Of a stretch of 7,241 nt of DNA, positions 1-5,810 are shown piece by piece. The notes beneath the pieces are model-generated. The model had not been told where the DNA came from. It made no database searches and saw nothing but the letters and a program-made list of their open reading frames with translations. Position numbers and translations under genes: made by a program. Positions within the stretch are counted from its first letter, which is position 1. Every line of letters starts with the position of its first letter. The DNA comes from Armatimonadota bacterium (GTDB taxonomy: Bacteria > Armatimonadota > Fimbriimonadia > Fimbriimonadales > Fimbriimonadaceae): NCBI GenBank assembly GCA_023423495.1, contig JAFAFM010000342.1, positions 1 through 7,241 of the forward strand, read 5' to 3'.

Positions 1-2
1 CG

Positions 3-539
3 ATGACCACTCTCAGCCTTGCTATAGGACTTGCATCCAGCTACCTGGCCGGTCCGAAGCCAATCGAAGTCCAGTTTGCCCGAGCGGTTACGGGGCAAAA
101 CGTAACGGTAATGATCGATGGCCGATACACCCGGTCGACATTCGCAGGAAAGCTTGGATTCCGAGATCAGAATCGAACGTGGTTATCGCTTTGCGCGGAC
201 GTCCGTGCCCCAATCGCTAGCGGTCAGTTCTTTGTGGTTAAGCCGCGGTTTTCTTCCCAAGTTGGAGGCAATGCAAAGCTGGCCGGCAACATCGTCGCGA
301 AGTATTTCAAGCTTGCAAAGACTCCAGATCAGTGTGCCGGGCTGCAAATCGCAGTTTGGGAAGCCATGGAAGACGCGGGACAGCATGCCGATTTCGCCTC
401 TGGCCGGTTCCGAGTTCGGGCAACGGCAGCCGCGTTGGACTACGGCCAAGACTTCTACGAAGCAATCTACGAAGCTCGCGAAGCCGCATTCCTGGAGTCG
501 CAAAACGGCGACGGCCAAAACCAGATCAGCACTACCTGA
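3..539 (+). CDS. Exported protein with possible Cys-Gln thioester-type domain (5' end uncertain)
   Basis: Encodes 178 residues from an ATG two bases inside the window. The N-terminus (about residues 1-17) is hydrophobic and ends in small residues, like the core of a signal peptide, but it lacks the basic residues expected at the start, so the true start may lie upstream of the window. The rest is a compact hydrophilic domain. Two landmarks are Cys64 in WLSLCADV and Gln115/Trp119 in LQIAVWE. This pair resembles the Cys and QxAxW elements of thioester (TED-like) domains and of related exported proteins, some with PEP-CTERM tails. In true TEDs the Cys and Gln side chains form an internal thioester used for covalent surface attachment. 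A second Cys (Cys111) is close to the Gln. I see no membrane anchor, LPXTG or PEP-CTERM at the C-terminus, so it is probably secreted or periplasmic. It lies 21 bases before the aminotransferase gene on the same strand; a functional link is not evident. The coding call is good; the domain assignment is tentative. Confidence 0.65.
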   Translation: MTTLSLAIGLASSYLAGPKPIEVQFARAVTGQNVTVMIDGRYTRSTFAGKLGFRDQNRTWLSLCADVRAPIASGQFFVVKPRFSSQVGGNAKLAGNIVAKYFKLAKTPDQCAGLQIAVWEAMEDAGQHADFASGRFRVRATAAALDYGQDFYEAIYEAREAAFLESQNGDGQNQISTT

Positions 540-540
540 C

Positions 541-557
541 ATCAGCGGTAAGCTGAT
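541..557 (+). promoter_or_regulatory. Small intergenic hairpin just before the aminotransferase start
   Basis: A perfect 6-bp inverted repeat, ATCAGC and GCTGAT, surrounds the 5-base loop GGTAA. It begins one base after the upstream TGA stop and ends three bases before the ATG at 561. The only Shine-Dalgarno-like bases (GGTAAG) fall in and next to the loop, so folding could affect initiation or couple the two genes. No T-run follows, so it is not a canonical terminator. It is short enough to be chance. Confidence 0.35.
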
Positions 558-560
558 TTC

Positions 561-1787
561 ATGTCGATGGCCAGTCGCTCCAGCTTGGCGGAAATCCGCC
601 AGCAATTCCCGTCCTTGCAATCGGGCGAGATCTTTATGGACAATGCTGGCGGCTCTCAGGTACCAGCCTCTGTCGCCGACGCCGTGCGCGACTATATGCT
701 CACGAGCTATGTTCAAACCGGCGCGGAGTATCCGGCTTCTGCCCGCGCGACGCAAACGGTCGCCGATGCGCACGCCATGGTCAACACGATCATGGGTGGC
801 GATGCAGTCGGCCGGACCATCTTCGGTTCCTCCAGTTCGATGCTGTGTCGAATCCTCGCCGAGAGTTATGCTGACTCGTTCCAGCACGGCGATGAGGTTG
901 TCGTCGCTGAAAGTGGCCACGAGGCGAACGTTGGACCATGGGTGAACCTTCGCCGACGCGGCGTCGAAGTGAAGATTTGGAAGGCCGATCCAGAGACCGG
1001 CGTTTGCCAATTGTCAGAACTGCAGAATCTGCTGACACCTCGCACGAAGGTGGTCGCGTTTGTCCACGTCTCAAACATCCTCGGGCAAGTGGAGCAGGTT
1101 CGACCTTGCATCGAAGCCGCCCACGCTGTCGGCGCTCGCGTTGTCCTCGACGGAGTGGCCTACGCTCCGCACCTGCTTGTCGATGTCGAGGCTTGGAATG
1201 TGGACTGGTACGTGTTCTCTTGCTACAAAGTCTTTGGCCCCCACATCGGGGCGATGTTCGGCAAGCATGAAGCATTCGCCGAGTTGACCGGCCCGAACCA
1301 CTACTTCCTGCCTAAAGATTATTTGCCGGCAAAATTCGAACTGGGCGGAGCGAACCACGAGTCCTGCGCGGGCTTGCTCGGTCTAAAGCCATATCTGTCG
1401 TACTTGGCGGAATCCAACAGATTCAGCCGCGAAACGGTCGTTCAGGCTTGGAAGCGCATGGAAGAGTTGGAAGCTCCATTGACGCATCAGTTCCTGGAAT
1501 TCCTTGCGAGCAAGCCACGCGTGCGGGTGTTTGGTAATCCCGTAGCGGACCGATCCCGCGTACCGACAATCTCATTTCGGCACGAGTCCGCGAGCCCGAA
1601 GCAAATCGCGAGTCGTGCTTTGGAAGCCGGAATTGGAATGCGGCACGGCAACTTCTATTCCGTGCGACTTCTGGAGCGAATGGGAATCGATCCCTCGGAA
1701 GGTGTCGCCCGGGCAAGCTTTGCCCACTACAACACGCCCGAAGAGGTCGACCAGTTGTGCCAATCACTTGACGAGATTTTGGACTAG
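561..1787 (+). CDS. PLP-dependent class V aminotransferase, cysteine-desulfurase-like family
   Basis: A 408-residue fold-type I PLP enzyme, full length for the family. Visible landmarks in order: the N-terminal element FPSL...FMDNAGGSQVP (residues 16-36), the cofactor-contacting Asp197 and His204 in DGVAYAPH, the Schiff-base lysine Lys223 in SCYKVFGPHIG, the substrate-loop stretch MRHGNFY (360-366), and Arg384 followed by HYNT (389-392), a typical C-terminal signature. The pattern matches the cysteine desulfurase-like group (TIGR01976 type). No cysteine occurs in the residue 340-370 loop where SufS/CsdA enzymes carry the catalytic persulfide Cys, so a sulfur-mobilising role should not be assumed; the substrate is unknown. 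The ATG at 561 was chosen. A second ATG at 567 is in frame and neither has a strong ribosome-binding site. Its stop TAG interlocks with the stop of the convergent dapB within CTAG at 1784-1787. The family call is firm, the reaction is not. Confidence 0.9.
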   Translation: MSMASRSSLAEIRQQFPSLQSGEIFMDNAGGSQVPASVADAVRDYMLTSYVQTGAEYPASARATQTVADAHAMVNTIMGGDAVGRTIFGSSSSMLCRILAESYADSFQHGDEVVVAESGHEANVGPWVNLRRRGVEVKIWKADPETGVCQLSELQNLLTPRTKVVAFVHVSNILGQVEQVRPCIEAAHAVGARVVLDGVAYAPHLLVDVEAWNVDWYVFSCYKVFGPHIGAMFGKHEAFAELTGPNHYFLPKDYLPAKFELGGANHESCAGLLGLKPYLSYLAESNRFSRETVVQAWKRMEELEAPLTHQFLEFLASKPRVRVFGNPVADRSRVPTISFRHESASPKQIASRALEAGIGMRHGNFYSVRLLERMGIDPSEGVARASFAHYNTPEEVDQLCQSLDEILD

Positions 1788-2611
1788 TCGCGAAATAGGA
1801 TTTTGTCCAGCCCGACCGTGTACTCACTCAGGTTCCGGACTTCTCGGACGGCAAGCGCGACGCCCTGCATAAAAGAGGTGCGATCCATGGAATCGTGGCG
1901 AAGTGACAATATCTCGCCCAATCGTCCGAAGATCACTTCTTGGTGAGCCACATACCCCGGCAGGCGGACGCTATGGATTGGCACGTCCTTGTAACTGGCT
2001 CCACGTGCGCCTTCAACTTTGATCTGAGGGCGTGGCTTGCGGGAAGGAGCATCTGACCGGGCCTCGCTGATGATTTCCGCCGTCCGCATTGCCGTTCCGC
2101 TAGGAGCGTCTTCCTTCCGATCATGGTGGAGTTCGATGATTTCGCAATCTGGCATCCATTTGGACGCCATCTCCGCAAACTTCATCATCAAGACGGCGCC
2201 GATCGCAAAGTTCGGAATGTACATTCCGGGCACACCCGTTTCTTTGCTCCGGAGCCTGATCTCGCGGAGATCAGCATCACTAAGACCTGTTGCACCAGTT
2301 ACGGGTGAGACTCCACGCTTGAATGCGGAATCCGCATGGGTGGCTGAGCCGCTGCCGTGGCTGAAGTCCACCAATACATCGATAGGCTGGTTGTCCAGCG
2401 CGGCTCCGAGCTTGTCGACTACCACCAAATCTGGCGCCCGGCCCCCCGCGAATTCACGGCAGTTTTCGCCGACGCGTTCCCGGTCCACGGCCAATACGAT
2501 CTCGATGCCAGGTTCTTGACTAACCGTGCGTAGCACCTCGGATCCCATCCGGCCGGCGGCGCCGATAACTCCAACTCTTATCGCTTTGCTTTCGCTCATT
2601 GTTTCGCTCAA
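1784..2611 (-). CDS. dapB: 4-hydroxy-tetrahydrodipicolinate reductase
   Basis: Catalyses the NAD(P)H-dependent reduction of 4-hydroxy-tetrahydrodipicolinate to tetrahydrodipicolinate in the cytoplasm, the second committed step to diaminopimelate and lysine. The 275-residue product has the Rossmann motif GAAGRMG (17-23), DFS (82-84), GATGL (106-110) and the family signature ELHHDRKEDAPSGTA (160-174), in which His162 and Lys166 correspond to the catalytic pair His159/Lys163 of the E. coli enzyme. Length and the C-terminal LPGYVAHQEVIFG stretch are normal. It is the last gene of a four-gene minus-strand block. Start choice is open: a TTG at 2611-2609 overlaps the upstream TGA as TTGA, giving MSETMSESK, while an ATG at 2599-2597 gives the shorter MSESKAIRVGVIG, equally natural for the family. 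Neither has a strong Shine-Dalgarno sequence. No dapA or other lysine gene is visible beside it, so its presence next to flavoenzymes is a local oddity. Confidence 0.96.
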   Translation of the reverse strand: MSETMSESKAIRVGVIGAAGRMGSEVLRTVSQEPGIEIVLAVDRERVGENCREFAGGRAPDLVVVDKLGAALDNQPIDVLVDFSHGSGSATHADSAFKRGVSPVTGATGLSDADLREIRLRSKETGVPGMYIPNFAIGAVLMMKFAEMASKWMPDCEIIELHHDRKEDAPSGTAMRTAEIISEARSDAPSRKPRPQIKVEGARGASYKDVPIHSVRLPGYVAHQEVIFGRLGEILSLRHDSMDRTSFMQGVALAVREVRNLSEYTVGLDKILFRD

Positions 2612-3267
2612 ATTCTCTTTAAAACCGTCGGACCGGATTCGATCAATATGGGGAGTCCAGAATCATCCACGTAGGCCTTGGAAGGTCGGTCCCCGTCGGT
2701 GGAGATCTCATGGGCCATCACCGATTTCCCACCCAAAGACACAGACTTCTTACCGCGATAAACGAAGGTCTGGAGTTCCCAGGCTAGGCGGTCCATGTTG
2801 AAGGTGTAGCACTTGATTGCGGCCCCGGACTGTGGCCGATCGCGTAGAAACCAAAACTCGCTTCCGTTCTTTCTGGGTGCAGTGTCGACAAGCGGAATGG
2901 AACGAGTCGTTCGCTTGCCGCCATCCAATATGACCACGTTCGCTCCACGGCCGTCAAAGGTTGTCACGATCTGCTTCTGAAGGGCGCCGCCGGGGATATT
3001 GGAATCCAAAAACTTCCGGATGGGTGCACCGGCCGCGTCGTAGGTGTTCTGAGATCGGATTGCAAGCTTCTGGGTGCCGATCTTCAACTCCATCTTCAGT
3101 TCCACTATCTTGCCCCCATCTGGCTGAAGCTTTTGAGTTAGTGAAGCCGTGCCCACACTCTTGCCCGCCATCTCCACGTTAAATCTGACTTGAGCAGACG
3201 CGGCCGTCGTGATAGCGACCAAGCTCGAGACCATCAGAATGCGGATTCGGTTTAGCTTAGTAGTAAT
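2608..3267 (-). CDS. Secreted DUF3108-like protein, probable ATT start
   Basis: A 219-residue exported protein if translation starts at ATT 3267-3265, or 208 residues from the first ATG at 3234-3232. The ATG version starts inside the hydrophobic stretch (MVSSLVAITTAASAQ) and has no basic N-region. Eleven in-frame codons upstream supply the missing part, MTTKLNRIRIL, giving a complete signal peptide with an ASA cleavage site before Gln26. GGAGG lies 7 bases before the ATT, inside the end of the preceding gene, which overlaps by 16 bases. The next in-frame stop upstream is at 3291-3289, and no ATG, GTG or TTG lies between. The mature part is rich in alternating polar/hydrophobic strands, with FWFLRDRPQSGA, a YTFNMDRL segment and a C-terminal GLPILIESGP. 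This resembles DUF3108-type periplasmic beta-rich proteins, but the family match is by eye. Function is unknown. Its stop overlaps the possible dapB TTG start. Confidence 0.8.
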   Translation of the reverse strand: MTTKLNRIRILMVSSLVAITTAASAQVRFNVEMAGKSVGTASLTQKLQPDGGKIVELKMELKIGTQKLAIRSQNTYDAAGAPIRKFLDSNIPGGALQKQIVTTFDGRGANVVILDGGKRTTRSIPLVDTAPRKNGSEFWFLRDRPQSGAAIKCYTFNMDRLAWELQTFVYRGKKSVSLGGKSVMAHEISTDGDRPSKAYVDDSGLPILIESGPTVLKRI

Positions 3268-4226
3268 TCTGCGGCCTCCAATCCCGACTCATACGCACGT
3301 TCCACGCGGCCGGCGCTCAAGCCGTCGCCAGCCAAGACAATTCCATTATGATTCCGGTTGACCGAATCGAAAACCGCGATCGTCTCGGGCTGACTGTACT
3401 TCCACCGCTTAGTATCGACGGCAATAGGTGACTTGAACTCTGGACCTAGCAATTGCGCAACCCAGCCCAAGACGTCGTTAAGAAGTTCCTTGTCGTCGGT
3501 TTGATAGTGATCACGGCTGTAGCTCGGGCTCATTTGGAGAACGACCGCACTCTGGCCTTTAGGGGCACGACCTTCCACCTTCGCGGACTCCAGGGAGATC
3601 CAGGTTAGCGGATGCCTTTGCTCGGGGTCGATGAGAGCGTGGTAGGGCGTCTCTGGCAGCGGCTTGTCGAAGCCAAGCATGATCGAAATGCACGATCGAT
3701 AGCGAACGTTCGCCACCGGACGGCTTTCACCAAGCGACCAGAGAAGCAGAGACGTCTGCGGAACCGGTGGTGTCAGCACCAGCCGGTCGAAGATCTGACC
3801 TTCAACAGTAAACTTGCCATCCTGTTTCTCCAACCGATCGACCGTTGTGTTTAAGCGGACATCCAAGCTTTCAGCAAGAAGCTTCGCAAAAGTGTTGTTG
3901 CCAGATTTGTAAGCGTAACGGGATACCTTCATTTTCGCCGGATCCCCACCGACAGGCCGGAGACCCACGTGGGCGTAAATGGGCTTTTGAATTTCGTGCA
4001 AATCGGCGGTGTCCAGTTCATGGAGCATCGCTTGCTCGATCCCAAGACCGCGGGGTGCGACGCTTGTCGCGCCGGTATCAAAAATGAAGTCGTCGACGCG
4101 TCTGGTAGCTAAGCGACCGCCAGGTCCTCGCGACTTTTCGAAGAGAACAACCTCAACCCCTGATTTATGCAGCCGCCTTCCAGCGGCAAGGCCCGCAACT
4201 CCCGCTCCGATGATGGCGACTTTCAA
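3252..4226 (-). CDS. Renalase-like NAD(P)/FAD-dependent oxidoreductase (COG3380-like)
   Basis: A 324-residue flavoprotein from a TTG start. The N-terminus is a dinucleotide-binding fold, VAIIGAGVAGL (GxGxxG at residues 7-12), followed by the FAD-ribose acid and loop FEKSRGPGGRLATRR. The C-terminal FAD contact is LAGDGLSAGRVERAYESG, with Asp301. This arrangement and length match the predicted NAD/FAD-dependent oxidoreductases related to renalase and small amine oxidases; the substrate is unknown. The TTG at 4226-4224 was preferred because families of this type begin with MKVAIIGAG, because it interlocks with the upstream TGA as TTGA, and because AGAGG lies 4 bases before it and AAGGAG a little further off. 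A longer form from ATG 4271 would add 15 residues (MRSDDPFATRS...) with no family counterpart, overlapping the upstream gene by 49 bases. It follows another FAD enzyme and precedes the secreted protein, so co-expression is very likely. Confidence 0.88.
   Translation of the reverse strand: MKVAIIGAGVAGLAAGRRLHKSGVEVVLFEKSRGPGGRLATRRVDDFIFDTGATSVAPRGLGIEQAMLHELDTADLHEIQKPIYAHVGLRPVGGDPAKMKVSRYAYKSGNNTFAKLLAESLDVRLNTTVDRLEKQDGKFTVEGQIFDRLVLTPPVPQTSLLLWSLGESRPVANVRYRSCISIMLGFDKPLPETPYHALIDPEQRHPLTWISLESAKVEGRAPKGQSAVVLQMSPSYSRDHYQTDDKELLNDVLGWVAQLLGPEFKSPIAVDTKRWKYSQPETIAVFDSVNRNHNGIVLAGDGLSAGRVERAYESGLEAAELLLS
3275..3279 (-). promoter_or_regulatory. Ribosome-binding site supporting an ATT start
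   Basis: GGAGG on the minus strand, coding Leu-Glu-Ala in the overlapping upstream gene, sits 7 bases before ATT at 3267-3265. This spacing is optimal. The first ATG (3234) is 40 bases from it, with no Shine-Dalgarno sequence of its own (upstream bases CGAATCCGCATTCTG). The site therefore decides in favour of the ATT, unless it is coincidental coding sequence. Confidence 0.5.
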
Positions 4227-5509
4227 GCCGCCTCTGCAGCTCCTTGTTGCGAAAGGATCATCCGAGCGCAATCGAGGCCGCTTCGGATTGCGCCATCGAT
4301 ACTGGAGTTCTCTGTAAATTCGCCTGCCCAGTAAAGGTTGTTACGCTGGGTGGCGTTGTTTGGAAGGTGCTCGATGAAGCCCACCGGCTGGGCGAGCTGA
4401 GCGTTTCGAATCCGGTAAGCGCGGATAAATCTCCACATATAAGCGCCAATCTCGGGAGACCAGGCCGAAACCTCTTCTTTCACGGTCTGAGCCAATTGGT
4501 CGTCATTCATTTCGGGCACGCCCAATACGGTGACAGACACCAGGTGCTTGCCATGCGGGGCATAACTCGGATTTGCGGCCGAAACAGGTGCGATGTGGTT
4601 TACAACTCCGTTCCCAGAGCCGTTAAGAATTATGTAAGGTCCCTCGACAAGCGGCTTCGGAATTTCGAAGTAGAGGCAGGTCGAAGACTTGAATTCGGTG
4701 GTTATTGGCTGCCCAACAAGCCTGGCAGCTTCTTCTGCATCTGTGGCAATGACCACGCGGCTGGCGGAAAGCACTTCGGTCGTATTGAAACGGACTCCCT
4801 CGACCTGTCCTGAACTTCCGTACATCACCTCCGAGACCCGGTTGCCCATCCGGAAGAGGTATCGAGGAATTCCGGACGCAATTTGTTCGGCAACGGCTTG
4901 CATGCCACCGGTCGGCAGAATTGTGTTCCCTTGAGTGAGCATCGTCCAAACAAAGCCGAACTGGCGAGAGTCCACCGACAAAGAACGGTCAAGGAAAATG
5001 CCACCAAAAAATGGCCGGAAGAAGCGATCCATCGCCTCGTCGCCGAATCCTCGGTCGTACAAGTAATCCTCAGCGGTCATCAAATTAGCCGAAAGGTTTT
5101 GCCTTGGTGACTGCTGATTCACCGACTCGGCCAGACTCGCCAGTCTGCGCTTGTCGGCAAAGGGAACGGTTTTATCCCTTAAAATGCCCAGCCTTTGCTT
5201 GAACATTTCAATGAAGGGTTGCGGCGCGAGGAGTTTTAGGGAGTTTTGGTGATAGATATAAGCACCCTTGGCAAAGGCTCCGGGCTTCAATTCTTCGACA
5301 TTGACTTCGCGGTTTAGGTTTGGATAAGCCGTAAACAGAACCTGGAACCCGCGGTCGAGCGTGAAGCCGCCTACGTGATCGGTTCGCAGCTTGCCGCCGG
5401 GCTCGTCTTCAGCATCTACCACGATCACTGGAACCCCAGCCTGGTGCAGGTGCCGCGCGCACACCAATCCAGCGAGTCCCGCCCCAACAACCACCACTGG
5501 CTTAGACAT
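4223..5509 (-). CDS. FAD-dependent amine oxidase / phytoene desaturase-like oxidoreductase
   Basis: A 428-residue flavoprotein, first gene of the minus-strand block. The N-terminus VVVVGAGLAGL (GxGxxG, residues 9-14) with VVDAEDEPGGKLRT is the FAD-binding Rossmann fold and the GG doublet typical of the amino-oxidase superfamily (protoporphyrinogen oxidase, phytoene desaturase). The FTLDRGFQVLFTAYP segment and the C-terminal LYWAGEFTENSSIDGAIRSG (Gly396-Glu397) are also characteristic. The substrate cannot be told from sequence; a carotenoid, porphyrin or amine are family options. The ATG at 5509-5507 gives MSKPVVVVGAG and is preferred. An open frame continues to an ATG at 5647 and would add 46 residues of non-conserved sequence. 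No clear Shine-Dalgarno sequence precedes 5509 (CAACTCACCCTG), so a weak or leaderless start is possible. Its TGA overlaps the next gene's TTG. Confidence 0.88.
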   Translation of the reverse strand: MSKPVVVVGAGLAGLVCARHLHQAGVPVIVVDAEDEPGGKLRTDHVGGFTLDRGFQVLFTAYPNLNREVNVEELKPGAFAKGAYIYHQNSLKLLAPQPFIEMFKQRLGILRDKTVPFADKRRLASLAESVNQQSPRQNLSANLMTAEDYLYDRGFGDEAMDRFFRPFFGGIFLDRSLSVDSRQFGFVWTMLTQGNTILPTGGMQAVAEQIASGIPRYLFRMGNRVSEVMYGSSGQVEGVRFNTTEVLSASRVVIATDAEEAARLVGQPITTEFKSSTCLYFEIPKPLVEGPYIILNGSGNGVVNHIAPVSAANPSYAPHGKHLVSVTVLGVPEMNDDQLAQTVKEEVSAWSPEIGAYMWRFIRAYRIRNAQLAQPVGFIEHLPNNATQRNNLYWAGEFTENSSIDGAIRSGLDCARMILSQQGAAEAA

Positions 5510-5547
5510 CAGGGTGAGTTGTACCCCGTCCTGCACAAGCTCGGGGC

Positions 5548-5575
5548 GAACCAAAATTCTGGTTCCGAATGAACC
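5548..5575 (-). promoter_or_regulatory. Alternating GAACC/GGTTC repeats upstream of the flavoprotein operon
   Basis: On the plus strand GAACCA (5548-5553) pairs with TGGTTC (5560-5565). The same GGTTC (5561-5565) also pairs with GAACC (5571-5575). The two hairpins share an arm and are mutually exclusive. They lie 39-66 bases before the preferred ATG of the flavoprotein gene, so in its transcript they would be a leader structure; as DNA they could be paired operator half-sites. Either role is inference. Confidence 0.3.
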
Positions 5576-5650
5576 TTCAGGACTGTCCCAGAAGGATACT
5601 GGTGAAAATACTATGCCGGTTCGACTTGAGCTTGCGGAACATAGCAACCG

Positions 5651-5674
5651 TACCGGGATTGAGAACGCCCGGTA
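5651..5674. promoter_or_regulatory. Perfect inverted repeat TACCGGG-N10-CCCGGTA
   Basis: Two perfect 7-base arms at 5651-5657 and 5668-5674 are separated by 10 bases. Centre-to-centre spacing is 17 bases, compatible with a dimeric regulator reading one helix face with somewhat long spacing, or with an RNA stem. No T-run follows on either strand, so a terminator is unlikely. It sits midway between the divergent genes, where an operator would be expected. Confidence 0.4.
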
Positions 5675-5729
5675 TTTCGTACAGCAAGCTCTGTCTTCGG
5701 GATGCCTAAGATGAAGTTTACGAAGAACA

Positions 5730-5746
5730 GGAGTCAGGACGACTCC
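5730..5746 (+). promoter_or_regulatory. Leader hairpin GGAGTC-AGGAC-GACTCC
   Basis: A perfect 6-bp stem with a 5-base loop, 74 bases before the flagellin start. With the two hairpins that follow it forms a structured segment directly upstream of the ribosome-binding site, probably within the flagellin mRNA leader. A regulatory role is inferred only from position. Confidence 0.35.
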
Positions 5747-5751
5747 GCCCG

Positions 5752-5777
5752 GCGCCCTTTTGGGGAAGCGAGGGCGC
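5752..5777 (+). promoter_or_regulatory. GC-rich stem-loop GCGCCCT...AGGGCGC in the flagellin leader
   Basis: A perfect 7-bp stem (5752-5758 with 5771-5777) encloses a 12-base loop. It is the strongest of the leader structures. An alternative small CCC-TTTT-GGG fold uses one arm. No T-run follows the 3' arm, which argues against a terminator. Its place 43 bases before the start codon suggests an mRNA stability or translation-control element. Confidence 0.4.
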
Positions 5778-5786
5778 TGTTCTCGC

Positions 5787-5799
5787 CCGGCCTAGCCGG
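5787..5799 (+). promoter_or_regulatory. Small hairpin CCGGC-CTA-GCCGG before the flagellin ribosome-binding site
   Basis: A perfect 5-bp GC stem with a 3-base loop, ending 6 bases before GGAGG. It leaves the ribosome-binding site single-stranded. It may be chance in GC-rich sequence. Confidence 0.3.
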
Positions 5800-5805
5800 A
5801 ATCAT

Positions 5806-5810
5806 GGAGG
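5806..5810 (+). promoter_or_regulatory. Flagellin ribosome-binding site
   Basis: GGAGG (in TGGAGGAAAAG) lies 9 bases before the ATG at 5820. It is a strong site, fitting a highly expressed filament protein, and fixes the start codon. Confidence 0.8.

Noticed and set aside
118..945. Open frame of 275 codons on the plus strand overlapping the exported protein and the aminotransferase
   Set aside because: It is Ser/Arg/Pro-rich without motifs and out of frame with both supported genes.
183..1010. Open frame of 275 codons on the minus strand across the first two genes
   Set aside because: It spans the gap between two well-supported plus-strand genes, has no recognisable motif and is His/Arg-rich like other shadows.
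2037..2519. Open frame of 160 codons on the plus strand inside dapB
   Set aside because: dapB on the other strand carries all family signatures; this frame is its shadow.
5509..5647. 46-residue N-terminal extension of the flavoprotein to the ATG at 5647
   Set aside because: The family begins just before the VVVVGAG fold. The extension shows no motif or signal peptide, and the sequence there is full of inverted repeats, more like a regulatory region.
5712..5738. TGAAGTTT at 5712-5719, close to the sigma-28 -35 consensus TAAAGTTT
   Set aside because: The bases 11 downstream (GAGTCAGG) do not resemble the GCCGATAA -10 element. GCCTAAGA at 5704-5711 as an alternative -10 has only a poor -35 partner, so no promoter is called.
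5752..5777. GC-rich stem as a rho-independent terminator
   Set aside because: No T-run follows the 3' arm and it lies directly before the flagellin start.
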